A program made the position numbers and the translations under genes. A DNA stretch of 64,000 bases, taken from Thauera humireducens (lineage in GTDB: Bacteria > Pseudomonadota > Gammaproteobacteria > Burkholderiales > Rhodocyclaceae). The notes beneath the pieces are model-generated. The model was not told the origin of the DNA. It worked only from the letters and a program-made list of their open reading frames with translations, and did no database searches. Below are positions 43,119 to 52,068 of the stretch, piece by piece (positions within the stretch are counted from its first letter, which is position 1; each line of letters starts with the position of its first letter). The DNA is taken from positions 3,720,001-3,784,000 of the forward strand of contig NZ_CP014646.1 of assembly GCF_001051995.2 (NCBI RefSeq), given 5' to 3'.

Positions 43119-43673
43119 GTGAGCCTGCGTCAGCTCGTGTGGCTGCTTGTAGTCGTGTGCGTGGGCTTTGCTGCCTGGCAGTTGCTGCGCGCGCTGATCG
43201 TCGCGCGGCGCACACCACCGCGTGCCACGAGCGCGCCAGCGGTGACGGTGGTCGACGAGGAGGGCGCTGAGGACGACGGCTTCGATTACGCCCCCGCGCT
43301 TCGACCACGTCCTGTGACGCCGGCTCCCGCGGCGCCCCAAGCTGCTTCCGACGCCGTAGTGGAGCGCTCTGCGGATACCTTCCAGCTCGAACTCGAATCC
43401 CGTCACCTGCGGCGGGAGGTAGCCGAGCTGCGGGCGCTCGTGTCGCGCCAGCATGCCGAGATCGATGCCCTGCAGCTCGAGGTCGCTGGCCTGCGTACGC
43501 AGCTCGAGGATGCAGGCGCGAGTGCGAGCGGCGTGTCGCCCGAATACAGCGAGTCGCTGCGCCTTGCCGAGCAGGGCATGGCTGCCGAGGAGATCGCTGC
43601 GCGCTGCGGCATTACCGTGGCCGAGGCCGAACTCGTGCTCTCGCTCGCGCGCAGCCGAGGCGCCCCGCGATGA
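43119..43673 (+). CDS. DUF2802 membrane-anchored protein
   Basis: A 184-residue protein with an N-terminal transmembrane helix (LVWLLVVVCVGFAAWQLL), an acidic/Pro-rich linker, a coiled coil (about residues 88-130, ELESRHLRREVAELRALVSRQHAEIDALQ) and a C-terminal helix-turn-helix-like DUF2802 segment (SESLRLAEQGMAAEEIAARCGITVAEAELVLSLAR). Start is a GTG preceded by GGGAGGGCGGA. In several gammaproteobacteria DUF2802 genes sit in flagellar/chemotaxis clusters, and here fliW lies two genes downstream, but the role is unproven. It overlaps the SPOR gene by 4 bp. Confidence 0.75.
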   Translation: MSLRQLVWLLVVVCVGFAAWQLLRALIVARRTPPRATSAPAVTVVDEEGAEDDGFDYAPALRPRPVTPAPAAPQAASDAVVERSADTFQLELESRHLRREVAELRALVSRQHAEIDALQLEVAGLRTQLEDAGASASGVSPEYSESLRLAEQGMAAEEIAARCGITVAEAELVLSLARSRGAPR

Positions 43674-44317
43674 ACGCGACGAGCGATCCTCAACTCGGTC
43701 AGCGCAACCGGGCCCTCAAGCGCGCAGGTCTGGCCCTGGCCGCGGCGGGCTTGCTGCTCGTCGTGGCACTGATGCTGGAACAGCAGGGGACCGTGCCGGA
43801 GCGCGCTGTCGCTGGAGATGGGCAGATCGGCGTGCCGCCGGCCGCGCCGGTGATCGCGATCCGTACCCCGGAGGCCCCCGTGCAGCCGGAACCGGGTGCG
43901 ACCCGGGACGCGCAGGGCGCGCTGCCTGCTCCGGCCGATGCCGTGACGCCAGTTGCGCGGGCCGCGCCCTTGCCGACGCCCGTGTCGGGCGCGGCCCCGG
44001 TGCAACCCGTCACGCCTGCCGCTGATGCGGCACCCGAAGTGCAGGCAGCGCCCATCGCGCCGCCGTCCGCCCTGCCCGTCATTCCGCCGGCACCGGCCGA
44101 CGGCTTTCGTATCCAGCTCGGCGTGTTCGGCGATCCGGCGAATGCCCTCACCCTGCAGCGCGAGCTCACCGCCAAGGGCTTGCCCGCGACGATCCAGAGC
44201 CGGGTCGTGCTGGGCCCCTTCACCGACCGTGCAGCGGCGGAGAAGGCGCAGGCCGCCTTGCGCAAGGCGGGCCATGAAGCCGGTATGCTGTTGCCACCTG
44301 TACGCAAGAAGCCCTGA
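43670..44317 (+). CDS. SPOR-domain membrane protein
   Basis: A 215-residue protein with a single transmembrane helix (about residues 20-36, GLALAAAGLLLVVALML), a long Pro/Ala-rich periplasmic linker, and a C-terminal SPOR domain (about residues 145-210, FRIQLGVFGDPANALTLQRELTAKG...VVLGPFTDRAAAEKAQAALRKAG). SPOR domains bind denuded glycan strands at division sites. This suggests a cell-envelope or division role. It overlaps the DUF2802 gene (ATGA), so the two proteins probably act together. Confidence 0.85.
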   Translation: MNATSDPQLGQRNRALKRAGLALAAAGLLLVVALMLEQQGTVPERAVAGDGQIGVPPAAPVIAIRTPEAPVQPEPGATRDAQGALPAPADAVTPVARAAPLPTPVSGAAPVQPVTPAADAAPEVQAAPIAPPSALPVIPPAPADGFRIQLGVFGDPANALTLQRELTAKGLPATIQSRVVLGPFTDRAAAEKAQAALRKAGHEAGMLLPPVRKKP

Positions 44318-44355
44318 ACCGGGCGTAGAAACCTTCCATCCAGAGGAGTCGCACC

Positions 44356-44799
44356 ATGAAGATCAAGAGCCCCGAGTTCGGCAGCGCAGAGATTGCCGAC
44401 GATCTCATCATCGAGTTTCCCGAGGGGCTGCCCGGATTCGAAAGTTGCCGCCGCTTTGCGCTGGTGCATGAGGAGGGGCGTGAGCCTGAGGTCTTCCTGC
44501 TGCAGAGTGCGGAGGACCCCGAGGTCGGCTTTTCGGTCACGCCGCCGGCCCGCCTCGGTGTCAATCTCGAGTTCGTCCTGACCGACGCCGAGACCGAATT
44601 GCTGCAGCTCCAGAACCAGGAGGATCTGGCGGTCGCGGTGATCGTGCGGGCACAGGACGGTACGAACGCGAATCCGGCCTCCGCCGGCCTGAGCGCCAAC
44701 TTCATGGCGCCGCTGGTGATCAACACCCGCGCACGCCTTGGTCTGCAGAAGGTCATCGGCCGCATGGGCTGCGACATCACGCTGCGCCAGCAGGACTGA
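44356..44799 (+). CDS. fliW: Flagellar assembly factor FliW
   Basis: A 147-residue cytoplasmic protein. In other bacteria FliW binds flagellin and antagonises CsrA, so that flagellin synthesis is coupled to secretion. Characteristic sequence includes [38 protein letters not shown] and [22 protein letters not shown] precedes the ATG. No flagellin, csrA or other flagellar structural gene is in the window, so it is an isolated copy next to SPOR and DUF2802 genes. Confidence 0.93.
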   Translation: MKIKSPEFGSAEIADDLIIEFPEGLPGFESCRRFALVHEEGREPEVFLLQSAEDPEVGFSVTPPARLGVNLEFVLTDAETELLQLQNQEDLAVAVIVRAQDGTNANPASAGLSANFMAPLVINTRARLGLQKVIGRMGCDITLRQQD

Positions 44800-44882
44800 A
44801 TCCCGCCGCGCGGTCGCCAGTCGGCCGCAGGCGGGCAGTCGCGGTTTACAATGCGGACCTTTCGAACGCAGAGGTTTTCGCC

Positions 44883-45263
44883 ATGGCCCGCACCATCATC
44901 TCCACGCCCAACGCACCGGCCGCGATCGGCCCGTATTCGCAGGCAGTCAAGGTCGGCAACCAGGTCTACCTGTCCGGCCAGATCGGCCTCGATCCTGCCA
45001 GCATGCAACTCGTAGACGGCGTCGAGGCGCAGGCCGTGCGGGTGTTCTGCAACCTGAAGGCGGTCGCCGAGGCCGCTGGCGCGTCGTTCGCCGACGTCGT
45101 CAAGATCACGATCTACCTCACCGACCTGTCTAACTTCGGTGTGGTCAATGAGGTGATGGCGCGCTACTTCGCCGAGCCCTATCCGGCCCGTGCCACCGTG
45201 GGCGTCCGCGAACTGCCGCGTGGTGCGCTGGTCGAGGCCGACCTCACCATCGTGCTCGGCTGA
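44883..45263 (+). CDS. ridA: RidA-family enamine/imine deaminase
   Basis: A 126-residue trimeric enzyme that hydrolyses reactive enamine/imine intermediates produced by PLP enzymes. Family features are [23 protein letters not shown] and [10 protein letters not shown], plus the arginine and glutamate near the C-terminus ([21 protein letters not shown]), where Arg is the catalytic anion-binding residue. Length and motif positions are standard. It stands between fliW and recG. Confidence 0.94.
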   Translation: MARTIISTPNAPAAIGPYSQAVKVGNQVYLSGQIGLDPASMQLVDGVEAQAVRVFCNLKAVAEAAGASFADVVKITIYLTDLSNFGVVNEVMARYFAEPYPARATVGVRELPRGALVEADLTIVLG

Positions 45264-45320
45264 GTCCGCACTGTCTGCGTGCACCAGGGGTGCTGCGCCA
45301 GCAGCATCCCATGCGTTTCC

Positions 45321-47438
45321 GTGCCCCGTTCCCCGAAATCGATCGCTTCGACGCCCGCGGAGCCCGTCGCCACCGCTGCTGTGCGTGAGGCCGCGCTGCG
45401 CCTGCGTGGCTGGCCCGGTGTCGGCCCGCAGCTTGCCGGACAACTGGCGAAGCTCGACATCCGCGGGCCGCAGGACCTGCTGCTTCACCTGCCGCTGCGC
45501 TACGAGGACGAGACGCGGCTGACCCCCATCGCCGCCGCGCGCCCGGGGTTTGCCGTGCAGGTGGAAGGCGAGGTTCGGTCGAGCGAGGTCGTGCTGCGTC
45601 CGCGCAGGCAACTCGTCGTGCGCATTGCCGACGATTCCGGAACACTTGTCGCCCGCTGGCTCAATTTCTATCCCTCGCAGCAGAAGCAGCTTGCGGCCGG
45701 GCGTCGCGTGCGCCTGTTCGGGGAGGTGCGGGGCGGCTTCTTCGGCGACGAGATGGTCCATCCCCGCGTGCGCGCAGTGGAGGCGGGGGAGGCCCTGCCG
45801 AACGCACTGACACCGGTGTATCCGACCACCGCGGGCGTGGGGCAGGCCACGCTGCGCAAGCTCATCGATCGCGCGCTCGCCAGCGAGATGCTGGACGATC
45901 CGCTGCCCGCGGCGGCGTGTCGCGGCCTGGGGTTGCCGGGCTTTGGCGAGGCCTTGCGCGCCTTGCATCATCCGGCGCCCGATGCCGACCCGGCCGCGCT
46001 CGAGCTGCGCGAGCATCCGGCCTGGCGCCGCGTCAAGTTCGAGGAATTGCTGGTGCAGCAGATGTCGCTGCGCCGTGCCTACAACGCCCGCCGCGCCCGC
46101 CAGGCCGTGTCGCTGCCCGCTCGCGGCCAGCTGACCGCGGCCTTGCTTGACACCCTGCCTTTCCAGCCCACCCGCGCCCAGTCGCGCGCGGTGGCCGAGA
46201 TCGCCCTCGACCTCGCTGCGCCGCACCCGATGCAGCGCCTGCTGCAAGGCGATGTTGGCAGTGGCAAGACCCTGGTTGCGGCGTTGGCGATGCTCCAGGC
46301 CGCAGAGAACGGCTGGCAGGCGGCGATGATGGCGCCGACCGAGATCCTCGCCGAGCAGCACTGGCGCAAGCTGTCCGACTGGCTCGCGCCGCTCGGCATC
46401 GGGGTGGCCTGGCTGTCGGGCAGCCGCAGGAAGCGCGAGCGCGAGGCCGAGCTCGAACGCCTGCGCAGCGGCGAGCTGCTGCTGGCCGTGGGCACCCATG
46501 CGCTGATCGAGGATCCGGTGACCTTGCCGCGGCTGGCGCTGGCGGTGGTCGACGAGCAGCACCGCTTCGGCGTGCGCCAGCGTCTTGCGCTGCGCGAGAA
46601 GGGCGAGGCGGGCCGGCGCCCGCACATGCTGATGATGTCGGCCACCCCGATCCCGCGCACCCTGGCGATGACCCACTACGCCGACCTCGATGTCTCGGTG
46701 CTCGACGAGTTGCCGCCGGGGCGCACGCCGATCCGCACCAAGCTGGTGTCCGACGCCCGCCGCGACGAGGTCGTCGAGCGGGTGCGGCAGGCCTGCCTCG
46801 GCGGCCGCCAGGCCTACTGGGTGTGCCCGCTGATCGAGGAGTCGGAGGCGCTGCAGTTGCAGACTGCAGTCGAGACCTTCGAGACGCTGGTCGCAGCGCT
46901 GCCCGAGCTCAAGGTGGGCCTGGTGCATGGGCGCCTCAAGGCCGACGAGAAGTCCGCCACAATGAAGGCCTTCTCCGCTGGCGAACTCGACGTGCTGGTG
47001 GCGACCACCGTCATCGAGGTGGGCGTGGATGTCCCGAACGCCAGCCTGATGGTCATCGAACACGCCGAGCGTTTCGGCCTCGCCCAGTTGCATCAGCTGC
47101 GCGGCCGAGTCGGCCGTGGCAGCGCCGAGTCGGTCTGCATCCTGATCTACGCCCAGCCCCTGTCGCAGACGGGCCGTGAGCGCCTGAAGGTGATCTACGA
47201 GAACACCGACGGTTTCGAGATCGCCCGCGCCGACCTGCGTATCCGCGGCCCCGGCGAGTTCGTCGGCGCGCGCCAGAGCGGACTGCCCTTGTTGCGCTAT
47301 GCGAGTCTCGAGGACGACACCGCCCTCATCGATCCGGCACGCGAGTGGGCCGAGCGCATGCTGCGCGACATGCCCGAGGCGAGCGAGCGCCTGATGCAGC
47401 GCTGGCTGGGCGGGCGGGAAGCCTTGCTGCGCGCGTGA
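45321..47438 (+). CDS. recG: ATP-dependent DNA helicase RecG
   Basis: A 705-residue fork-reversal helicase used in recombination and replication restart. It has the N-terminal wedge/OB domain (about residues 45-200), Walker A GDVGSGKT (about 311), the DEQH box in VVDEQHRFGVRQR (about 411) and helicase motifs to MVIEHAERFGLAQLHQLRGRVGRG (motif VI). ADLRIRGPGEFVGARQSG is the RecG-specific TRG region. The start is uncertain: GTG at 45321 gives a normal length, while an in-frame GTG at 45279 would add 14 residues; neither has a strong ribosome site. Confidence 0.95.
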   Translation: MPRSPKSIASTPAEPVATAAVREAALRLRGWPGVGPQLAGQLAKLDIRGPQDLLLHLPLRYEDETRLTPIAAARPGFAVQVEGEVRSSEVVLRPRRQLVVRIADDSGTLVARWLNFYPSQQKQLAAGRRVRLFGEVRGGFFGDEMVHPRVRAVEAGEALPNALTPVYPTTAGVGQATLRKLIDRALASEMLDDPLPAAACRGLGLPGFGEALRALHHPAPDADPAALELREHPAWRRVKFEELLVQQMSLRRAYNARRARQAVSLPARGQLTAALLDTLPFQPTRAQSRAVAEIALDLAAPHPMQRLLQGDVGSGKTLVAALAMLQAAENGWQAAMMAPTEILAEQHWRKLSDWLAPLGIGVAWLSGSRRKREREAELERLRSGELLLAVGTHALIEDPVTLPRLALAVVDEQHRFGVRQRLALREKGEAGRRPHMLMMSATPIPRTLAMTHYADLDVSVLDELPPGRTPIRTKLVSDARRDEVVERVRQACLGGRQAYWVCPLIEESEALQLQTAVETFETLVAALPELKVGLVHGRLKADEKSATMKAFSAGELDVLVATTVIEVGVDVPNASLMVIEHAERFGLAQLHQLRGRVGRGSAESVCILIYAQPLSQTGRERLKVIYENTDGFEIARADLRIRGPGEFVGARQSGLPLLRYASLEDDTALIDPAREWAERMLRDMPEASERLMQRWLGGREALLRA

Positions 47439-47461
47439 GCGTGCATCGCCGTAACGAGGTA

Positions 47462-47553
47462 GTCGGGAGGGGTGGGCGTTCGTGGAGAAGGCGAGGACTG
47501 TCCGAGCGCAGCGAGTTCCGCAGTCTTCGGAACGAATGCCCACCCCTCCCGAC
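47462..47553 (+). repeat. Dispersed stem-loop element, copy C
   Basis: A 92-bp element between recG and ubiC. Its outer arms are 22 nt long (47462-47483 and 47532-47553), complementary except for one G-T pair, with no sequence similarity in their distal parts to the arms of copies A and B. The inner stem is GAAGGC/GTCTTC (with one wobble) and the core contains GCGAGGACTGTCCGAGCGCA and GCGAGTTCCGCAG as in copy B. It occupies most of the recG-ubiC gap and may serve as a terminator or processing site for recG. Confidence 0.8.
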
Positions 47554-47618
47554 GGTGGTAGACGCTCTCGGTTGCTGCGCTCCGCTAGTACAATCCGGCC
47601 TCGTCCTGACGACCAAGC

Positions 47619-48200
47619 ATGCTGATCCGTCCTCCTAGCGAAACCTGGCTGGCCGCCCCGCCGCGCACCCGCGCGCCGTCTCACCTCATTCCCTGGCTCA
47701 CCGACCCGTCGTCGCTGACCGCGCGGATCCGCGCGCGCTGCGAGCGCGTCAGCGTGAACCTGCTGTCCCAGGGACTCGCCTCGGCCGTGCCCGACGAGGC
47801 GACGCTGCTCGGCCTGCGCCCTGGCGAGCGGGTGTGGGTGAGGGAAGTCCTGCTGCTCGCCGACGGCCGTCCGGTGGTGTTCGCCCGCACGCTGTTGCCC
47901 CGTGGACATGTGCGTGGCGCCTGGAACCTCTTCCACGGCTTCGGCGCCCGTCCCCTGGGGGCCGCCTTGTTCGCAGATCGGGCCATCGCGCGCGCACCGC
48001 TCGCCTGTGCCCGGCTCGATGCACGCGATGCGCGTTATCATCGCGTCCGCGCTGCCCTGGCCGCGCACGCGCCCTCGGAGCTTGTGCCGCGCGAAGTGTG
48101 GGGGCGTCGTTCGCTGTTCCATCGTCACCACCGCGCGCTGATGGTCAGCGAGTTCTTCCTGCCCGCGATTTTCGATCTGCCCCGATGCCCGACACGATGA
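47619..48200 (+). CDS. ubiC: Chorismate lyase
   Basis: A 193-residue cytoplasmic enzyme that removes pyruvate from chorismate to give 4-hydroxybenzoate, the first committed step of ubiquinone synthesis. Family features include the opening [44 protein letters not shown] and the C-terminal [20 protein letters not shown], whose Glu is catalytic. It overlaps ubiA, the next enzyme in the pathway. Ubiquinone made here is the electron acceptor of the NQR encoded upstream. Confidence 0.92.
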   Translation: MLIRPPSETWLAAPPRTRAPSHLIPWLTDPSSLTARIRARCERVSVNLLSQGLASAVPDEATLLGLRPGERVWVREVLLLADGRPVVFARTLLPRGHVRGAWNLFHGFGARPLGAALFADRAIARAPLACARLDARDARYHRVRAALAAHAPSELVPREVWGRRSLFHRHHRALMVSEFFLPAIFDLPRCPTR

Positions 48201-49066
48201 GCCTCACCGACAAGCTGCCGCACTACGCCCGCCTGATGCGGATCGACAAGCCCATCGGCACGCTGCTGTTGCTGTGGCCGACGCTGTGGGCGCTGTGGTT
48301 CGCCGCCGATGGCTGGCCGCCGCTGCAGGTGCTGGTGATCTTCGTCGTCGGCACCTTCCTGATGCGCTCTGCCGGCTGTGTCATCAACGACTATGCCGAC
48401 CGCGACTTCGACGGTCATGTCGAACGCACCCGCAACCGTCCGCTGGCCACTCGGGCGGTGAGTCCGCGCGAGGCCTTGCTGCTGGCCGCCGGCCTCTCGC
48501 TGCTGGCGTTTCTGCTCATCCTTCCGCTCAATGCGACCGTGCTCTGGCTGTCGCTGCCGGCCCTCTTCCTGGCGGGAAGCTACCCGTTCACCAAGCGCTT
48601 CCTTGCCATCCCGCAGGGCTACCTGGGAATCGCCTTCGGCTTCGGCATCCCGATGGGCTTCGCCGCCATCCTCGGCGAGGTGCCGCTGGTGGGCTGGGTG
48701 ATGCTGCTGGCCAACGTTTTCTGGGCGATCGCCTACGACACCGAGTACGCCATGGTTGACCGACCTGACGATCTCAAGATCGGCATCAAGACATCGGCGA
48801 TCACCTTCGGGCGCTTCGACGTCGCGGCGGTGATGCTGTGCTACGCGATCACGCTTGGCCTGCTCGCCGCGGTGGGCGTGGCAGCGGAGCGCGGCGTGGC
48901 CTGGTTCGCCGGCCTGCTCGTCGCGGCAGGCATTGCCGGCTACCACTACACCCTGATCCGCGAGCGCGACCGCGCCGGTTGCTTCAAGGCCTTCCGCCAT
49001 AACAACTGGCTGGGTGCCGCGATCTTCGCGGGTCTCTTCATCGACGACCTGCTGCGCCGGGCCTGA
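48185..49066 (+). CDS. ubiA: 4-hydroxybenzoate polyprenyltransferase
   Basis: A 293-residue inner-membrane prenyltransferase that attaches the isoprenoid tail to 4-hydroxybenzoate. About eight transmembrane helices are visible. The first Asp-rich motif is [20 protein letters not shown] and the second is [40 protein letters not shown] is typical. The start is ambiguous: ATG at 48185 overlaps ubiC by 16 bp, and an ATG at 48197 gives a tight ATGA overlap and loses only four residues. Either way translation is coupled to ubiC. Confidence 0.95.
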   Translation: MPDTMSLTDKLPHYARLMRIDKPIGTLLLLWPTLWALWFAADGWPPLQVLVIFVVGTFLMRSAGCVINDYADRDFDGHVERTRNRPLATRAVSPREALLLAAGLSLLAFLLILPLNATVLWLSLPALFLAGSYPFTKRFLAIPQGYLGIAFGFGIPMGFAAILGEVPLVGWVMLLANVFWAIAYDTEYAMVDRPDDLKIGIKTSAITFGRFDVAAVMLCYAITLGLLAAVGVAAERGVAWFAGLLVAAGIAGYHYTLIRERDRAGCFKAFRHNNWLGAAIFAGLFIDDLLRRA

Positions 49067-49106
49067 GCGCGGCGTCGGCCTCACTGCGTATTCTCTGGAC
49101 CCTGAC

Positions 49107-49931
49107 ATGCACTTCATGACCGCCCTCGAAGCCGCCTGGCACCAGCGTAACAGCCTGCTGTGCGTCGGCCTCGACCCCGATCCCGCCAAGTTTCCCGCGC
49201 ACCTGCAGGGCAGGCCGGATGCCATCCTCGAGTTCTGCAAGGCCGTCGTCGACGCCACAGCCGACCTGGTGTGCTGCTTCAAGCCGCAGATCGCCTATTT
49301 CGCCGCCCAGCGCGCCGAAGACCAGCTCGAAGCGCTGATCGAGCACATCCACCTCGCCCATCCCGACACGCCGGTGATCCTCGACGCCAAGCGTGGCGAC
49401 ATCGGCAGCACTGCCGAGCAGTACGCCATCGAAGCCTTCGAGCGCTTCAAGGCCGACGCGATCACGGTCAACCCCTACATGGGCCGCGACTCGGTCGATC
49501 CCTACCTGGCCTACCCCGAGAAGGGGGTGATCCTGCTGTGCCGCACGTCCAATCAGGGCGGGTCGGACCTGCAGTTCCTCGACGTCGACACGCCGCGGGG
49601 GCGCATGAAGCTCTACGAGCACGTCGCCCGCACGGTGGCAGAGGACTGGAACGCCAGCGGCAACTGCGGCCTGGTGGTCGGCGCCACCTTCCCGGGCGAG
49701 ATCGCGCGCGTACGCGAACTGACGGGCGACATGCCGCTGCTGGTGCCCGGCATCGGCGCGCAGGGCGGCGACATCGTCGCGACCATGGCGGCCGGGCGGA
49801 CCGCGAAGGGGGCCGGACTGATGATCAACTCCTCGCGCGCAGTGCTGTATGCGGGCAGGGACGAGGATTTCGCCGAGGCCGCGCGCAAGGTGGCGCTCGA
49901 CACCCGCGACGCGATCAACGCCCATCGCTGA
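49107..49931 (+). CDS. pyrF: Orotidine-5'-phosphate decarboxylase (type 2)
   Basis: A 274-residue TIM-barrel enzyme that makes UMP from OMP, the last step of pyrimidine synthesis. The catalytic Asp-x-Lys stretch is [10 protein letters not shown] (Lys95). [14 protein letters not shown] at the N-terminus and [13 protein letters not shown] near the C-terminus are family features; the length places it in the longer, type 2 group. The ATG at 49107 ([11 protein letters not shown]) is chosen since the open frame before it runs into ubiA. A second ATG three codons later is possible. Confidence 0.94.
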   Translation: MHFMTALEAAWHQRNSLLCVGLDPDPAKFPAHLQGRPDAILEFCKAVVDATADLVCCFKPQIAYFAAQRAEDQLEALIEHIHLAHPDTPVILDAKRGDIGSTAEQYAIEAFERFKADAITVNPYMGRDSVDPYLAYPEKGVILLCRTSNQGGSDLQFLDVDTPRGRMKLYEHVARTVAEDWNASGNCGLVVGATFPGEIARVRELTGDMPLLVPGIGAQGGDIVATMAAGRTAKGAGLMINSSRAVLYAGRDEDFAEAARKVALDTRDAINAHR

Positions 49932-50015
49932 TCCCGGCTGCAACTTGAGGTCGACGGCGGAGTCTGTCGTCAGACCCGCGCCACGTGCGCACTGCACCTT
50001 TCAAGAGACGCCCGC

Positions 50016-51506
50016 ATGAAATACGACGACCTGCGCGACTTCATCACCCAACTCGAGGCGCGCGGCGAACTGAAGCGCATCGCCGTGCCGGTCGATACCC
50101 ACCTGGAGATGACCGAGATCGCCGACCGCGTGCTGCGCGCCGGCGGCCCGGCGCTGCTGTTCGAGCGCCCGATGACCAAGGGGGTGCCGCAGGCGATTCC
50201 CGTCCTCGCCAACCTCTTCGGCACCCCGCAGCGGGTGGCGATGGGCATGGGCGAGGATGTGGCCGACGGCAACTGGAGCACACCGCTGCGCGAAGTCGGG
50301 AAACTGCTCGCCTACCTGAAGGAGCCCGAGCCGCCCAAGGGGCTGAAGGACGCCTGGGAGAAGCTGCCGGTGCTGAAGCAGGTGCTTAACATGGCGCCGA
50401 AGGAAGTCCGCTCCGCGCCCTGCCAGCAGGTGGTGTGGGAGGGCGAGGCGGTCGATCTGGCGAAGCTGCCGATCCAGCACTGCTGGCCCGGCGACGCCGC
50501 GCCGCTGATCACCTGGGGCCTGGTGGTGACGCGCGGGCCGCACAAGAAGCGGCAGAACCTGGGCATCTACCGCCAGCAGGTGATCGGCCGCAACCGCGTG
50601 ATCATGCGCTGGCTGGCGCACCGCGGCGGCGCCCTGGACTTCCTCGAGCACCAGCGCGCGCATCCCTGTGAGCCCTTCCCGGTCTCGGTGGTGCTGGGTT
50701 GCGACCCGGCGACCATCCTCGGCGCGGTGACGCCGGTGCCGGATTCGATCTCGGAGTATCAGTTCGCGGGCCTCTTGCGCGGCGCCAAGACCGAACTGGT
50801 GAAGTGCCTGGGCAACGATCTGCAGGTGCCCGCCTCGGCCGAGATCGTGCTCGAAGGCGCGATCCACCCGAATGACATGGCGCCCGAGGGGCCCTACGGC
50901 GACCACACGGGCTACTACAACGAGGTCTCCGACTTTCCCGTCTTCACCATCGAGCGCATCACCATGCGCCGCGACCCGATCTACCACAGCACCTACACCG
51001 GCAAGCCGCCCGACGAGCCGGCGATGCTGGGCGTGGCGCTCAACGAAGTCTTCGTGCCGCTACTGCAGAAGCAGTTCACCGAGATCGTCGATTTCTACCT
51101 GCCGCCCGAGGGCTGCTCCTACCGCCTGGCGGTGGTCAGCATCCGCAAGCAGTACCCGGGCCACGCCAAGCGCGTGATGTTCGGCATCTGGAGCTTCCTG
51201 CGCCAGTTCATGTACACCAAGTTCATCATCGTGGTGGATGAGGACGTGAACATCCGCGACTGGAAGGAGGTGATCTGGGCGCTGACCACGCGCATGGACG
51301 CCACCCGCGACACCACGCTGGTCGACAACACCCCGATCGACTACCTCGATTTCGCCAGCCCGGTGGCCGGCCTCGGCAGCAAGATGGGGCTGGACGCCAC
51401 CAACAAGTGGCCGGGCGAGACGAGCCGGGAGTGGGGCACGCCGATCGTCATGGACGCGGCGGTGAAGGCGAAAGTCGATGCAATGTGGGACGAACTGGGA
51501 CTTTGA
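50016..51506 (+). CDS. ubiD: 4-hydroxy-3-polyprenylbenzoate decarboxylase
   Basis: A 496-residue prenylated-FMN enzyme that decarboxylates the product of UbiA in ubiquinone synthesis. Features are the N-terminal [22 protein letters not shown], the cofactor region [27 protein letters not shown] (in part) and [14 protein letters not shown], whose Glu/Arg residues form the catalytic site. The cofactor-making enzyme UbiX is not in the window. It follows pyrF by 84 bp and stands close to ubiCA. Confidence 0.95.
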   Translation: MKYDDLRDFITQLEARGELKRIAVPVDTHLEMTEIADRVLRAGGPALLFERPMTKGVPQAIPVLANLFGTPQRVAMGMGEDVADGNWSTPLREVGKLLAYLKEPEPPKGLKDAWEKLPVLKQVLNMAPKEVRSAPCQQVVWEGEAVDLAKLPIQHCWPGDAAPLITWGLVVTRGPHKKRQNLGIYRQQVIGRNRVIMRWLAHRGGALDFLEHQRAHPCEPFPVSVVLGCDPATILGAVTPVPDSISEYQFAGLLRGAKTELVKCLGNDLQVPASAEIVLEGAIHPNDMAPEGPYGDHTGYYNEVSDFPVFTIERITMRRDPIYHSTYTGKPPDEPAMLGVALNEVFVPLLQKQFTEIVDFYLPPEGCSYRLAVVSIRKQYPGHAKRVMFGIWSFLRQFMYTKFIIVVDEDVNIRDWKEVIWALTTRMDATRDTTLVDNTPIDYLDFASPVAGLGSKMGLDATNKWPGETSREWGTPIVMDAAVKAKVDAMWDELGL

Positions 51507-51641
51507 CCCGGCCGGCAGGGCTTGGGTGCGCGCCGTTCATGTTGCGCTGCGGCGGAACGACGTGGCACCCTGCAGGTCGAAGCGTTCGTCATCAGGGAGG
51601 TCGCCGCTTGGGTCGACCGCCCCCTGTCCTGAGGAAAAACG

Positions 51642-52055
51642 ATGAGCAACCCCGTTCCCGCGCCGCTGCAGGCCGGCCAGCCCTCCGAGAACATGGTCAC
51701 GGTCACGCACCTGATCTATGCGCTGCATGCCTTCGCAGTGTTCACCGGTGTCGTCGGCTCCGCGACCATCATCGGCAGTTTCGTCGCCAGCCTGCCGTCG
51801 ATCGCCGCGATCATCCTGAACTACTGGAATCAGGCCGCGGTGCGCGGCACGTGGGTCGAGAGTCACTTCCGCTGGCAGATCCGTACGTTCTGGTTTGCCG
51901 TGCTGTGGATCGCTGTCGCCGTCCTGCTGGCGCTGACCGTGATCGGCATTCCGTTCGCGCTGCTGCTGATCGGCGTGGCCGGGCTGTGGGTGCTGTATCG
52001 CGTGGTGCGGGGCTGGCTCGCCCTGATCGGGCGGCGTGCGCTGCCGATGGATTGA
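51642..52055 (+). CDS. Small integral membrane protein (DUF4870-like)
   Basis: A 137-residue protein with about four hydrophobic segments: one near LIYALHAFAVFTGVVGSATII, one near SLPSIAAIILNYW, and a pair in FWFAVLWIAVAVLLALTVIGIPFALLLIGVAGLWVLYRVVRG. The arrangement, with SHFRWQIRTFW between the halves, resembles the DUF4870/YIP1-like group of small membrane proteins of unknown function. GAGGAAA precedes the ATG. It converges with dacB, 13 bp apart. Confidence 0.75.
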   Translation: MSNPVPAPLQAGQPSENMVTVTHLIYALHAFAVFTGVVGSATIIGSFVASLPSIAAIILNYWNQAAVRGTWVESHFRWQIRTFWFAVLWIAVAVLLALTVIGIPFALLLIGVAGLWVLYRVVRGWLALIGRRALPMD

Positions 52056-52068
52056 GCCGTTGCGGCCC

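Noticed and set aside
44220..48131. A 1303-codon open frame on the minus strand opposite fliW, ridA, recG and ubiC
   Set aside because: It is antisense to four well-recognised genes, is rich in Arg/Gln/His/Ala as expected for a complementary frame of G+C-rich coding DNA, and crosses repeat copy C.
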